This document shows positions 8,008-16,563 of a stretch of DNA of 63,069 nucleotides, piece by piece; position 1 is the stretch's first letter, and each line of letters starts with the position of its first letter. The stretch is from Pseudomonadota bacterium (GTDB lineage Bacteria > Pseudomonadota > Alphaproteobacteria > Puniceispirillales > Marisalimonadaceae). The stretch spans positions 1 to 63,069 of the forward strand of contig JAQBXK010000009.1 of assembly GCA_027625145.1 (NCBI GenBank). The letters are read 5' to 3'. The notes under the pieces are model-generated. The model was not told the origin of the DNA. It ran no database searches and saw only the letters and a program-made list of their open reading frames with translations. The position numbers and the translations under genes were made by a program.

Positions 8008-8691
8008 ATGCTTACAAAAAAGCAAAATGAATTGTTAACTTACTTAATTAAAAGAATTGAAAGCGATGGTGTAACCCCATCATACGAAGAAATCTGTTCT
8101 GCTTTGTTGTTGAAATCAAAATCAGGAATTCATAGAATAGTTAAATCTCTAGAAGAAAGAGGTTTTATTGAAAGATTAAAAAATAAAGCAAGAGCCATAG
8201 CTCCTAAAAAATATCCAAATGGACAGACTTACAATAATGAATTAATAAAATTTAAAGATAAGTTTATTAAAAAAACAACTAAAAAAAACATTGACCCCAT
8301 TAACTCAACATCTGTTGATATTCCTCTGTTAGGAAAGATCGCAGCTGGAACTCCAATAGAAGCAATATCAAATTATAATAATTATATCAATATACCTTCA
8401 TCATTTATGACAACAGGTGAACATTATGCTCTATGTGTTGATGGAGACTCTATGATTGAAGCCGGCATATATGACGGAGATACTGTTATAATTAATAAAA
8501 AAAAAGATGTTAAGAATGGAGACATAGTCGTAGCTCTAATTGATCAGGAAGAAGTAACTCTTAAAAGATTCAGGAAAAAAGGCGATAGCATAGCTCTAGA
8601 GCCAGCTAACAAAAATTATGAAACCCATATTTATGGCCCTGACAGAATTAATATTCAAGGTGTTTTAACTGGATTATTAAGAAAATATTAA
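8008..8691 (+). CDS. lexA: LexA repressor (SOS response)
   Basis: Represses DNA-damage genes until RecA triggers self-cleavage. The N-terminal winged HTH begins M-L-T-K-K-Q-N-E-L-L. The cleavage site A-G is at residues 113-114, catalytic Ser is S148 (G-D-S-M) and catalytic Lys is K186 (V-T-L-K-R-F). I chose the ATG at 8008 (227 aa) over 7990 because it has an AAAAGGA ribosome binding site, matches the family start, and leaves the SOS box outside the gene. In many alphaproteobacteria comEC lies between lexA and gltX; here only 89 bases separate them. Confidence 0.96.
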   Translation: MLTKKQNELLTYLIKRIESDGVTPSYEEICSALLLKSKSGIHRIVKSLEERGFIERLKNKARAIAPKKYPNGQTYNNELIKFKDKFIKKTTKKNIDPINSTSVDIPLLGKIAAGTPIEAISNYNNYINIPSSFMTTGEHYALCVDGDSMIEAGIYDGDTVIINKKKDVKNGDIVVALIDQEEVTLKRFRKKGDSIALEPANKNYETHIYGPDRINIQGVLTGLLRKY

Positions 8692-8780
8692 TTAAAGAGC
8701 ATTTCAATTTATAAGCTTCCCATTATATTTTTTTTATGTAATTAATTGCACTGTTATTTTTAAATATAGAGAGTTATGTT

Positions 8781-10148
8781 TTGAAGGTTATTACAAGATT
8801 TGCACCATCTCCTACTGGTTATCTTCATTTAGGCGGAGCTAGAACAGCTCTTTTTAATTACTTATTTGCGAAAAAAAATAATGGCACGTATTTAGTTAGA
8901 ATTGAAGATACTGATATAAAAAGATCAACTCCTGAAGCCGTACAAGCAATTCATGACGGCCTAAATTGGCTAAAAATTAACAGTTCCGAAGAAATAGTTT
9001 ACCAATCTAAACAAAAAAACAAACATATGGATGTTGCTTATAAACTGCTTGAAAGTAATTTTGCATATAAATGCTACTTAAATCCAGATGAATTAAACGC
9101 ATTAAGGGTTAAAAGCAGAGAAAATGGTATTCCAATAAAATCTCCCTGGAGAAACAAAGTCATAAATAATAACTCAAAAAACTTCGTAATAAGATTAAAA
9201 ATGCCTTTAAACGGAATAACAACTATCAATGACATGGTTCAAGGTGATGTATCTATAAACAATGAAATTCTTGATGATATGATTATTTTGAGATCCGATA
9301 AAACTCCAACTTATATGTTGTCATCAGTAGTAGATGACTTTAACATGGGAATCACTCATATCATTAGAGGTAATGATCATTTTAATAATGCATTTAGACA
9401 AATTCAAATAATAAAATATTTAAATTGGGACATACCAGTATATGCTCATATACCTTTAATACATGGCCCCGATGGAACAAAATTATCTAAGAGGCATGGG
9501 GCTACTAATGTTTATGATTATCATAAAATGGGGTATACGTTTGAAGCGATGTGTAATTATATGCTTCGATTGGGATGGTCTACAGATAACGAATTAGATT
9601 ATGATATAAGTAATGCTAAATCATTATTTTCTTTAAATAAAATAAATAAATCTCCTGCAAAATTTGATATCAAAAAATTAAATAATATAAATTCAATGTA
9701 TTTAAATTCAATGCATATAGATAAGATTTATGAATTAATAGTAACAATCTCTGAATTAAATTTATCGCTTAAACAAGAAGTAAGATTAAAATCATTAATA
9801 CCTGAATTTCTTAAAAGAATTAACGTTTATACTGAAATATTAGATGATATTGAATGGATTATAAATGAAGATTTTGCAGTCAAAAATGAAGAGCATTTAA
9901 TTAAATTACGCAATGATAAAATATTATGCCAAGAAATTGCAGAAAATTTAATGCAATGTAAATGGTCTAAAGAAGAAATTGATACTTCTTTAAAAGAATA
10001 CTTACGAAAAAACTCATTAAAATTCAATCAAATTGGCCCTTTACTTAGAATAGCTCTTACTGGAAAAACAAATTCTCCAGATATAATAACAATTATTTAT
10101 GTACTGGGTTGTGAAATATGTTTAAAACGTTTAAATTATAATTATTAA
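8781..10148 (+). CDS. gltX: Glutamyl-tRNA synthetase
   Basis: Charges tRNA-Glu. Class I signatures: the HIGH-like P-S-P-T-G-Y-L-H-L-G-G at residues 10-19 and the KMSKS-like K-L-S-K-R at 234-238. At 455 aa it has the usual bacterial length. The start is TTG at 8781; no in-frame ATG lies close upstream, and the family begins with x-T-R-F-A-P-S-P-T-G. Many alphaproteobacteria have two GltX copies, one glutamylating tRNA-Gln; a single window cannot tell which this is. Confidence 0.95.
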   Translation: MKVITRFAPSPTGYLHLGGARTALFNYLFAKKNNGTYLVRIEDTDIKRSTPEAVQAIHDGLNWLKINSSEEIVYQSKQKNKHMDVAYKLLESNFAYKCYLNPDELNALRVKSRENGIPIKSPWRNKVINNNSKNFVIRLKMPLNGITTINDMVQGDVSINNEILDDMIILRSDKTPTYMLSSVVDDFNMGITHIIRGNDHFNNAFRQIQIIKYLNWDIPVYAHIPLIHGPDGTKLSKRHGATNVYDYHKMGYTFEAMCNYMLRLGWSTDNELDYDISNAKSLFSLNKINKSPAKFDIKKLNNINSMYLNSMHIDKIYELIVTISELNLSLKQEVRLKSLIPEFLKRINVYTEILDDIEWIINEDFAVKNEEHLIKLRNDKILCQEIAENLMQCKWSKEEIDTSLKEYLRKNSLKFNQIGPLLRIALTGKTNSPDIITIIYVLGCEICLKRLNYNY

Positions 10149-10200
10149 TTCATTTTAAAATATTATATTAATGTAATCTGATTCAATCAAGGTAGTTAAC

Positions 10201-11502
10201 ATGTCAAATAACTCTATAGAAGATAAAGCAACGATCAATCTTTCTGGCAAAAAACTAGAACTTAAAATTTTAAAAGGAACAGTCGGACCTTCCGTGATTG
10301 ATGTTAGAACTTTATATAGTGATTTAGGTGTGTTTACATATGATCCAGGTTATGGATCAACTGGTTCATGTGAGTCTGCTATAACATATATTGATGGAGA
10401 GAAAGGAATTTTACTCCATAGAGGTTACCCAATTGATCAACTTGCAAATGAAAGTAGCTTTTTAGAAGTAGCTTATTTATTGTTAAATGGTGAATTACCA
10501 AAAAAACCAGAAAAAGAAGAATTTGAAAATGCAATAACTTTTCATACAATGGTTCATGAACAGCTAATTAATTTTTATCGAGGGTTTAGAAGAGACGCTC
10601 ACCCTATGGCAATTATGGTAGGGGTAGTAGGAGCTTTATCAGCATTTTATCCAGATTCCACTAATATTAATGACCCTTATGAACGATTGGTAGCTTCAAG
10701 ACGATTAATTGCCAAGATACCAACAATAGCTGCAATGGCATATAAGTACTCTTTAGGCCAACCATTTAATTACCCTCAAAATAATTTAACATATGCTGAA
10801 AATTTTCTTCATATGTGTTTTTCAGTTCCAGCAGAAAAATATAAAATTGACCCAATCATTTCTAATGCAATGGATAAAATATTAATACTTCATGCTGACC
10901 ATGAACAAAATGCCTCCACCTCTACTGTTCGAATATCAGGTTCATCTGGCGCAAACCCATTTGCATGTATTGCTGCTGGTATTGCTTCATTATGGGGCCC
11001 CGCTCATGGCGGTGCAAACGAAGCTGTTTTAAAAATGTTATCCGAAATAGGTGATGTAAGTCGTATTGGGGAATATGTAAACAAAGCAAAAGATAAAAAC
11101 GATCCATTTAGACTTTTTGGCTTTGGTCATAGAGTATACAAGAATTATGATCCAAGAGCAGCTGTAATGAGAACTTCATGTCATGAAGTATTGGATTTAT
11201 TAGGCATTAAGGATGACCCATTACTAGAGATAGCTTTGGAATTAGAAAAGTTAGCCTTAAGTGATGAATATTTTATTGAAAAAAAATTATATCCAAATGT
11301 TGATTTTTATTCAGGAATTATTTTGAAAGCAATGGGGTTCCCAACTGAAATGTTTACAGTCCTTTTTGCTGTAGCTAGAACCGTTGGTTGGGTAGCTCAA
11401 TGGAACGAAATGATTACAGACCCAGTTCAACGAATAGGGAGGCCAAGACAGCTTTATACTGGATATGATAAAAGAAATTTTATTAAGTTAGAACAAAGAT
11501 GA
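10201..11502 (+). CDS. gltA: Citrate synthase
   Basis: Condenses acetyl-CoA and oxaloacetate, the entry step of the TCA cycle. 433 aa, hexameric Gram-negative type. Catalytic segments: [14 protein letters not shown] (first His), G-F-G-H-R-V-Y-K (second His) and the Asp in V-D-F-Y-S-G. It follows gltX on the same strand, the conserved alphaproteobacterial order. Its stop codon touches the stop of the convergent lpxB with no base between. Confidence 0.97.
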   Translation: MSNNSIEDKATINLSGKKLELKILKGTVGPSVIDVRTLYSDLGVFTYDPGYGSTGSCESAITYIDGEKGILLHRGYPIDQLANESSFLEVAYLLLNGELPKKPEKEEFENAITFHTMVHEQLINFYRGFRRDAHPMAIMVGVVGALSAFYPDSTNINDPYERLVASRRLIAKIPTIAAMAYKYSLGQPFNYPQNNLTYAENFLHMCFSVPAEKYKIDPIISNAMDKILILHADHEQNASTSTVRISGSSGANPFACIAAGIASLWGPAHGGANEAVLKMLSEIGDVSRIGEYVNKAKDKNDPFRLFGFGHRVYKNYDPRAAVMRTSCHEVLDLLGIKDDPLLEIALELEKLALSDEYFIEKKLYPNVDFYSGIILKAMGFPTEMFTVLFAVARTVGWVAQWNEMITDPVQRIGRPRQLYTGYDKRNFIKLEQR

Positions 11503-12726
11503 TCAAGGATTGAAATTATTAATTATAGATAAAATTTTATTACTGGATTCTTTAGAAAAACAATTATGATTAGTTTTATAATAACCCATACTTTTTAAAA
11601 TTTTACTTGATTGGTTTTTTATATCAATTTTTTTTTCTTCTATATTCATTAAAAAATCATTTAGTAATAAATTTAAAGCATTAGGGTTACATTTATCTTG
11701 AAATAAAAAAGGAACAATTTCTTTATCTGCTAAAAAATTTGGTAAAATAACATTTTTAAAATCTACTATTATATTTCCAATAAATGCGCTGAGCCAATCT
11801 GTCTTATAGACAGCGATAGTTGGAATATTAAACAAAATTAGTTCTAAAGTAATGGTGCCACTACAGGCCAATGCTAAATCAGCTATTTTTAAAATATCAT
11901 AATTATCTTCCAAAATAATAACATGAACATGTTTTAAATTTTTCTTGGAATCTAATATATTTTTAGCTTTTAAAAATTGTTTTTTTGTGGTGGGCAAAAA
12001 CCAAATTAAATTAGGCCATCTTAATTTTGACAATTCAATTGTGTTTAAAAGTTCAGGTAAAATATAATTTACTTCAGAATCTCTACTTCCTGGTAAAATT
12101 AGACAAATTTTATTATCAGAGTTTAAAGAATATTTAGTTTTAAAATTTTTAATATTACTAATATTTGAAATATTTTTTAATGATTTTTCTAAAATTGGAT
12201 TTCCAACATATAAACATTCAATATTATATTTTTTAAAAATATCAATTTCTTTATTAAATATACAAAAAAGACCATCATGAATTCCAACCCATTTTTTAGC
12301 ACGTGACTTTCCATATGCCCATATAGTTGGAGGAACAAAATGAATTAATGGACATTTAAAATAAGTTTCTTTAAATTTTTTTTTTAAAGCTTTAGCTAGT
12401 GCCAATGAAAAACCTTTACTATCAATAGTAATAATAACTTTTGGCTGTTCAATTATTATCAATTCTATTAAATCATTAAGGTTTTTCTTTAATTTTTTAT
12501 AATTAAGTAAAGTATTAGTAAAACCAATAATATTAAGATGCTTTATATCAAATGCAGAAACTAAACCTTGCTCTTGCATTAAAGACCCTCCAACACCAAA
12601 AAATCGTACTTTTGAATTCAAACTATCTTTAAGTCCTATCATTAATGAAGATCCAATTTGATCACTGGAGACTTCCCCTGCTAACATGAATATTTTATTA
12701 ATATTAATATTATTATTAATTTTCAT
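11503..12726 (-). CDS. lpxB: Lipid-A-disaccharide synthase
   Basis: Joins UDP-2,3-diacylglucosamine and lipid X to make the lipid A disaccharide at the inner membrane. GT19-type features: M-L-A-G-E-V-S-S-D-Q near the start, F-F-G-V-G-G-S-L-M, H-F-V-P-P-T-I-W-A-Y-G and L-P-G-S-R-D-S-E-V-N. 407 aa, slightly above the usual 380-390. Last gene of the long lipid A/outer-membrane block. Very AT-rich, with asparagine- and lysine-rich coding. Confidence 0.95.
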   Translation of the reverse strand: MKINNNININKIFMLAGEVSSDQIGSSLMIGLKDSLNSKVRFFGVGGSLMQEQGLVSAFDIKHLNIIGFTNTLLNYKKLKKNLNDLIELIIIEQPKVIITIDSKGFSLALAKALKKKFKETYFKCPLIHFVPPTIWAYGKSRAKKWVGIHDGLFCIFNKEIDIFKKYNIECLYVGNPILEKSLKNISNISNIKNFKTKYSLNSDNKICLILPGSRDSEVNYILPELLNTIELSKLRWPNLIWFLPTTKKQFLKAKNILDSKKNLKHVHVIILEDNYDILKIADLALACSGTITLELILFNIPTIAVYKTDWLSAFIGNIIVDFKNVILPNFLADKEIVPFLFQDKCNPNALNLLLNDFLMNIEEKKIDIKNQSSKILKSMGYYKTNHNCFSKESSNKILSIINNFNP

Positions 12727-12753
12727 TAATTAAAACCAAGTAAAATAAAAAAA

Positions 12754-13563
12754 TTATACAGAATATATAGAAATATTTTGTGTTTCTAACAAAAAATTTT
12801 CTACTGATTCACGGTCAACAATTATAGTACCTTTTGAAGAAATAACTAAAGAAGAAAATCCAAAATTTAGGCACAATTTAAGTGTTTCAAGTCCTAAAAC
12901 AGGTGGATCAAGATATGTTTTTTGTGATAATTTGGGAATTTTAATTAAAACAGGACCAATTTTATTATTAGATATTTTAGTATAAAGATGTCCTGCTCTT
13001 TTTATCATCTCATTAGTACCTTCAGGACCTTCTATGGCATATACAAAATTTTTTGAAACAACTAAAGATTGACCTACATCAAATGGAGATAAGCTATTTA
13101 ATAACTTTATACCAAAATCTGAACTTTCTATTATAAAGTCTCTATTTTCTTTCGATAATATTGAATTGTTACTAAAACCTTTATCAAAAAAACAGTCTTT
13201 TAAAATTGATGAAATTGGTAAAATTTTAATGTTATATTTTTCAAAAAAATTTTCTATCATTAATAATAATGAATTATCACCTAAATCAGTTATCTTACTT
13301 AACAATGATATTGAATTTTTGTCTATTAATTTATTTTCTACTTTAGGCCTGTCAATTTTTCCTACCATAACTACATGAGTTATATTATTGTTATTTAATT
13401 CATTAATCCATTTTTCTGGCTCTAAGATAGAAACTTCAGATGATTTATTATGAAAAAAATCTGAACTGACATGCTCTCTAATGCATAGTATAAATGTATC
13501 TTTATTTTTTTTTGCTAAATATAATGGTAAATCCCCCCCTCCTGCAATAATCGCAATTCTCAT
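12754..13563 (-). CDS. lpxI: UDP-2,3-diacylglucosamine pyrophosphatase LpxI
   Basis: Hydrolyses UDP-2,3-diacylglucosamine to lipid X; LpxI (DUF1009 family) replaces LpxH in many alphaproteobacteria. Evidence: N-terminal I-A-I-I-A-G-G-G-D-L-P, the G-K-I-D-R-P motif, the D-x-G-x-S-L-V-V segment (D-V-G-Q-S-L-V-V) and the C-terminal P-V-L-G-L-E-T half. 269 aa is typical. Its ATG overlaps the lpxA stop by one base, so the two are coupled. Confidence 0.93.
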   Translation of the reverse strand: MRIAIIAGGGDLPLYLAKKNKDTFILCIREHVSSDFFHNKSSEVSILEPEKWINELNNNNITHVVMVGKIDRPKVENKLIDKNSISLLSKITDLGDNSLLLMIENFFEKYNIKILPISSILKDCFFDKGFSNNSILSKENRDFIIESSDFGIKLLNSLSPFDVGQSLVVSKNFVYAIEGPEGTNEMIKRAGHLYTKISNNKIGPVLIKIPKLSQKTYLDPPVLGLETLKLCLNFGFSSLVISSKGTIIVDRESVENFLLETQNISIYSV

Positions 13564-14363
13564 TAAAATCTATCCATTTTAGGCTGGACTAGTTGACGAT
13601 TAGAATTTTTATCTAAAAAAATTAAAATTTCACTTATAAGTAAATTATCTTTATATGTTTCTTTAACTTCAGATAGTCTTTCTAAAAAAGTACCTTCTGG
13701 AGCAAATAATAGTCTATAAACATTTCTTAACATTCTAATGTCTTCTTTAGAAAAATTTCTTCGTTTTAACCCTACTAAATTAAGGCCACTTAAAAAACCT
13801 CTGCTTCCAACAACTGAAGAAAAAGGAATAATATCTCCATCAATTGTTGTTCCTGCACCTATAATGGCATGTTTTCCTATACGACAAAATTGATGGATTG
13901 CGCTATGTCCTCCAAGATAAACAAAATCTGATATTTCAACATGGCCTCCAATTACAGAATTATTAACAAAAACTACATTATCTCCTACTATACAATCATG
14001 CGCTACATGACAACCAACCATGAATAAACCATTGTTTCCAACTTTAGTTTTTTTAATTCCAACTTCTGTACCTGGATGCATAGTAACATGCTCCCTAATT
14101 ATATTATTGTTACCTATAATAAGTTCTGATTTTTCACCTTTATATTTAGTATGCTGAGGGGTAGCCCCTAAGACACTAAATGGATATACTATATTATCTT
14201 TTCCAATAGAGGTGTAACCATCAATAACAACATGAGAATGAATTATAGAACCTTTACCAATATTTACATTTGGTCCTATAATAGAATAAGCTCCAATTTT
14301 AACATTTTCTTCAATTTTAGCATCTTTATGTATTATTGCAGCATCATGAATATCATTACTCAT
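13563..14363 (-). CDS. lpxA: UDP-N-acetylglucosamine acyltransferase
   Basis: First step of lipid A synthesis: acyl-ACP-dependent 3-O-acylation of UDP-GlcNAc. Left-handed beta-helix with many I-G-x-N-x-x-I hexapeptide repeats, catalytic-His region G-C-H-V-A-H-D-C and the end S-N-R-Q-L-V. 266 aa is the normal length. It overlaps fabZ by 4 bases (ATGA) upstream and lpxI by 1 base downstream. Confidence 0.96.
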   Translation of the reverse strand: MSNDIHDAAIIHKDAKIEENVKIGAYSIIGPNVNIGKGSIIHSHVVIDGYTSIGKDNIVYPFSVLGATPQHTKYKGEKSELIIGNNNIIREHVTMHPGTEVGIKKTKVGNNGLFMVGCHVAHDCIVGDNVVFVNNSVIGGHVEISDFVYLGGHSAIHQFCRIGKHAIIGAGTTIDGDIIPFSSVVGSRGFLSGLNLVGLKRRNFSKEDIRMLRNVYRLLFAPEGTFLERLSEVKETYKDNLLISEILIFLDKNSNRQLVQPKMDRF

Positions 14364-14839
14364 AATGCTTTTTCCTGATCAACTAACATTGCTGAAAACT
14401 CTGATGTAGCCATTACAATTCCATCAACATATGCATCTGCACTAAATTTATACAATGATTTTTTATTTGCTAGCACATTAACATTTAAGTTTAAAATACT
14501 GCCAGGTGTAACAGGTTTCCTGAATTTAGCTTTTTCAATACCAGTAAAAAAAACAAGACTATTAGTAGATAGAGATTTATCAGAGTATGAAACTAAACAG
14601 GCTGCTGTTTGGGCCATAGCTTCTAAAATCAACACACCAGGCATAATAGGATATTTAGGAAAATGGCCTTGAAAAAATGGCTCATTAAATGTTACAGATT
14701 TGATGCCTGTTACTGACTTATTCACAACTATATTAGTAATTTTATCAATCAATAAAAAAGGATATCTATGAGGAATTAAATCAATTATTTCATTATGCAA
14801 AAGAATTTTTATTTTTCCATTATCTTCAGTCAATACCAT
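14360..14839 (-). CDS. fabZ: 3-hydroxyacyl-ACP dehydratase FabZ
   Basis: Dehydrates beta-hydroxyacyl-ACP in fatty acid elongation and so competes with LpxA/LpxD for substrate. Hot-dog fold; motifs P-H-R-Y-P-F-L-L-I-D, F-Q-G-H-F-P-x-x-P-I-M-P-G-V-L-I-L-E-A-M-A-Q (catalytic His and Glu) and F-R-K-P-V-T-P-G. 159 aa. One base separates it from lpxD. Confidence 0.96.
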   Translation of the reverse strand: MVLTEDNGKIKILLHNEIIDLIPHRYPFLLIDKITNIVVNKSVTGIKSVTFNEPFFQGHFPKYPIMPGVLILEAMAQTAACLVSYSDKSLSTNSLVFFTGIEKAKFRKPVTPGSILNLNVNVLANKKSLYKFSADAYVDGIVMATSEFSAMLVDQEKAL

Positions 14840-14840
14840 G

Positions 14841-15905
14841 TTAATTTTTCTTTCTTTTTTTTACATTTTGTCTTTGAGAAATTATTAACTTTTTCCAATC
14901 AAGTAAATTTTGAGCAGGGCTACCTCCAATTTTACTGTTTTCTGGAAAACTATTGAATACTTTAGATGCTCCAGCAACAATAGAATTTTTACCAATTGTT
15001 ACATTATCTTTAATGCTTACATCCCCGCCTATTATAACATTTTCATCAAGAGTAACTGAACCAGAAAGACCAACTTGGCCAGCTAAAATACAATAATCAT
15101 TAATAATGCAATTATGACCAATATGCACTTGATTATCAATCATAACAAAATCACCAATTATAGTATTATCTATTAACCCTCTATCTATAGTACAATTTGA
15201 ACCAATATTAGTATTGTTTCCTATTGAAACTGATCCAATATGTGGTGTTAATATTGTATCAGATTTATTGGGTATAAAGCCAAAACCAGACTTGCCAATA
15301 ACAGTATTAGGATGAATTACAACTTGTTCTAAAATATGTGAACACTCAATAAAAACACCAGATCCAATAAAAGTTTTTTTTCCAATTTTACAATTTTTAG
15401 ATATTGTAACTCTTTCTGAAATATATACACCATCTTCAATAGTAACCCCCTCTTCTATTACTGAAAACGGTCCTATATTAACATTTTTACCAATTATTGA
15501 TTTTTTATCAATTATTGCGCTAGGATGGATTTTATGATTATCCGCATGTAAATCATATTTGTTAAAATAAAAATTTAGAATTTTAGAAAATGCTAATTTG
15601 GGATTTTCATACGGTATCTTAATAATATTAATGTTTAATAAATCAATACTTTCTTTTTTAACAATACATATACCCTTATTAATAGTTGTATTATTATTAT
15701 TGTTATTTGATAAATAAGATAAAGTGTTAAATTTCATTTTATTAAAGGGAACAAAATCTATTATTTTTGTTCTAATTATTGAATCGTTAAAATTCTTATT
15801 ATTTTTATAAAAATCAAAGTCTGTTATATTAAGTATTTTTAATATATCTTTAATAAAGATTTCTTTTTCAAAGTTAAAAAACATTCTACCCATTGACTTT
15901 TTCAT
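14841..15905 (-). CDS. lpxD: UDP-3-O-acylglucosamine N-acyltransferase
   Basis: Adds the N-linked acyl chain in lipid A synthesis. N-terminal uridine-binding domain to about residue 125, then a left-handed beta-helix of hexapeptide repeats. Catalytic-His region: V-M-I-D-N-Q-V-H-I-G-H-N-C. Another marker is G-F-G-F-I-P-N. 354 aa. Alternative starts at Met5 or Met8 are possible. It directly abuts the skp-like gene. Confidence 0.95.
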   Translation of the reverse strand: MKKSMGRMFFNFEKEIFIKDILKILNITDFDFYKNNKNFNDSIIRTKIIDFVPFNKMKFNTLSYLSNNNNNNTTINKGICIVKKESIDLLNINIIKIPYENPKLAFSKILNFYFNKYDLHADNHKIHPSAIIDKKSIIGKNVNIGPFSVIEEGVTIEDGVYISERVTISKNCKIGKKTFIGSGVFIECSHILEQVVIHPNTVIGKSGFGFIPNKSDTILTPHIGSVSIGNNTNIGSNCTIDRGLIDNTIIGDFVMIDNQVHIGHNCIINDYCILAGQVGLSGSVTLDENVIIGGDVSIKDNVTIGKNSIVAGASKVFNSFPENSKIGGSPAQNLLDWKKLIISQRQNVKKRKKN

Positions 15906-16514
15906 TTAATTAAACTCTTTAGATACAGAAGATTTAATAGATATATTTTGAGTTTTTTTGTTAAAAGCATTAAGAACTTCCAATGTAATATCAATACTGT
16001 TATCATTGAATATAAATATGTTTTCTTTTAAAATAACAACATTTATTCTTTTTTCAATTGAAATTTCTTTAATCAATTTCGCAAGTAAGTCTTTGATTTT
16101 TTTTTGAATATTTTGAAATGAACTATTTAACATTGCTTTATCTTCTTTATCATTTTTTTGTATATAAAGAACATATTCCTTAAATTTTTTTAATTTATTA
16201 TTATAGTCCTCAATTGGAATTTTATTTTTTAAAGCTAAAATTTTTTTTTCTTCAACTTTTAATACCTTTTTGTTAATGTTCAGTTTTTTATTAAGTATTT
16301 TTTCAGAAGAAATAAATTCTTTACTTAAAGCATTCATCGCATCAGAACTTCTTAATATTTTTCTAAAATCAACTATGCCAATTTTATTTACATCTATGCT
16401 TTTATATGTTCTGGCATTATCAGATATTATAGTTAGTTTATTTTTATAAAATTGATTATGATCAATGTTATTATTAACCAAACTTGAAATAAAAAAAATA
16501 TTTGTTAATAACAT
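15906..16514 (-). CDS. skp: Skp/OmpH-family periplasmic chaperone
   Basis: Periplasmic holdase for unfolded outer-membrane proteins, handing them to BamA. The protein has a short hydrophobic N-terminus (weak signal-like segment, residues 1-12), then K-I-G-I-V-D-F near residue 45, the usual OmpH start. A long Lys-rich coiled-coil region follows, then V-V-I-L-K-E-N, matching the end of the fold. The identity rests on layout and position between bamA and lpxD; the sequence itself is divergent. The weak signal peptide is odd for a periplasmic protein. Confidence 0.78.
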   Translation of the reverse strand: MLLTNIFFISSLVNNNIDHNQFYKNKLTIISDNARTYKSIDVNKIGIVDFRKILRSSDAMNALSKEFISSEKILNKKLNINKKVLKVEEKKILALKNKIPIEDYNNKLKKFKEYVLYIQKNDKEDKAMLNSSFQNIQKKIKDLLAKLIKEISIEKRINVVILKENIFIFNDNSIDITLEVLNAFNKKTQNISIKSSVSKEFN

Positions 16515-16563
16515 ATAAAACTCTAATCAAATATATAAATAATATATTGTAAGATAAATTAAT

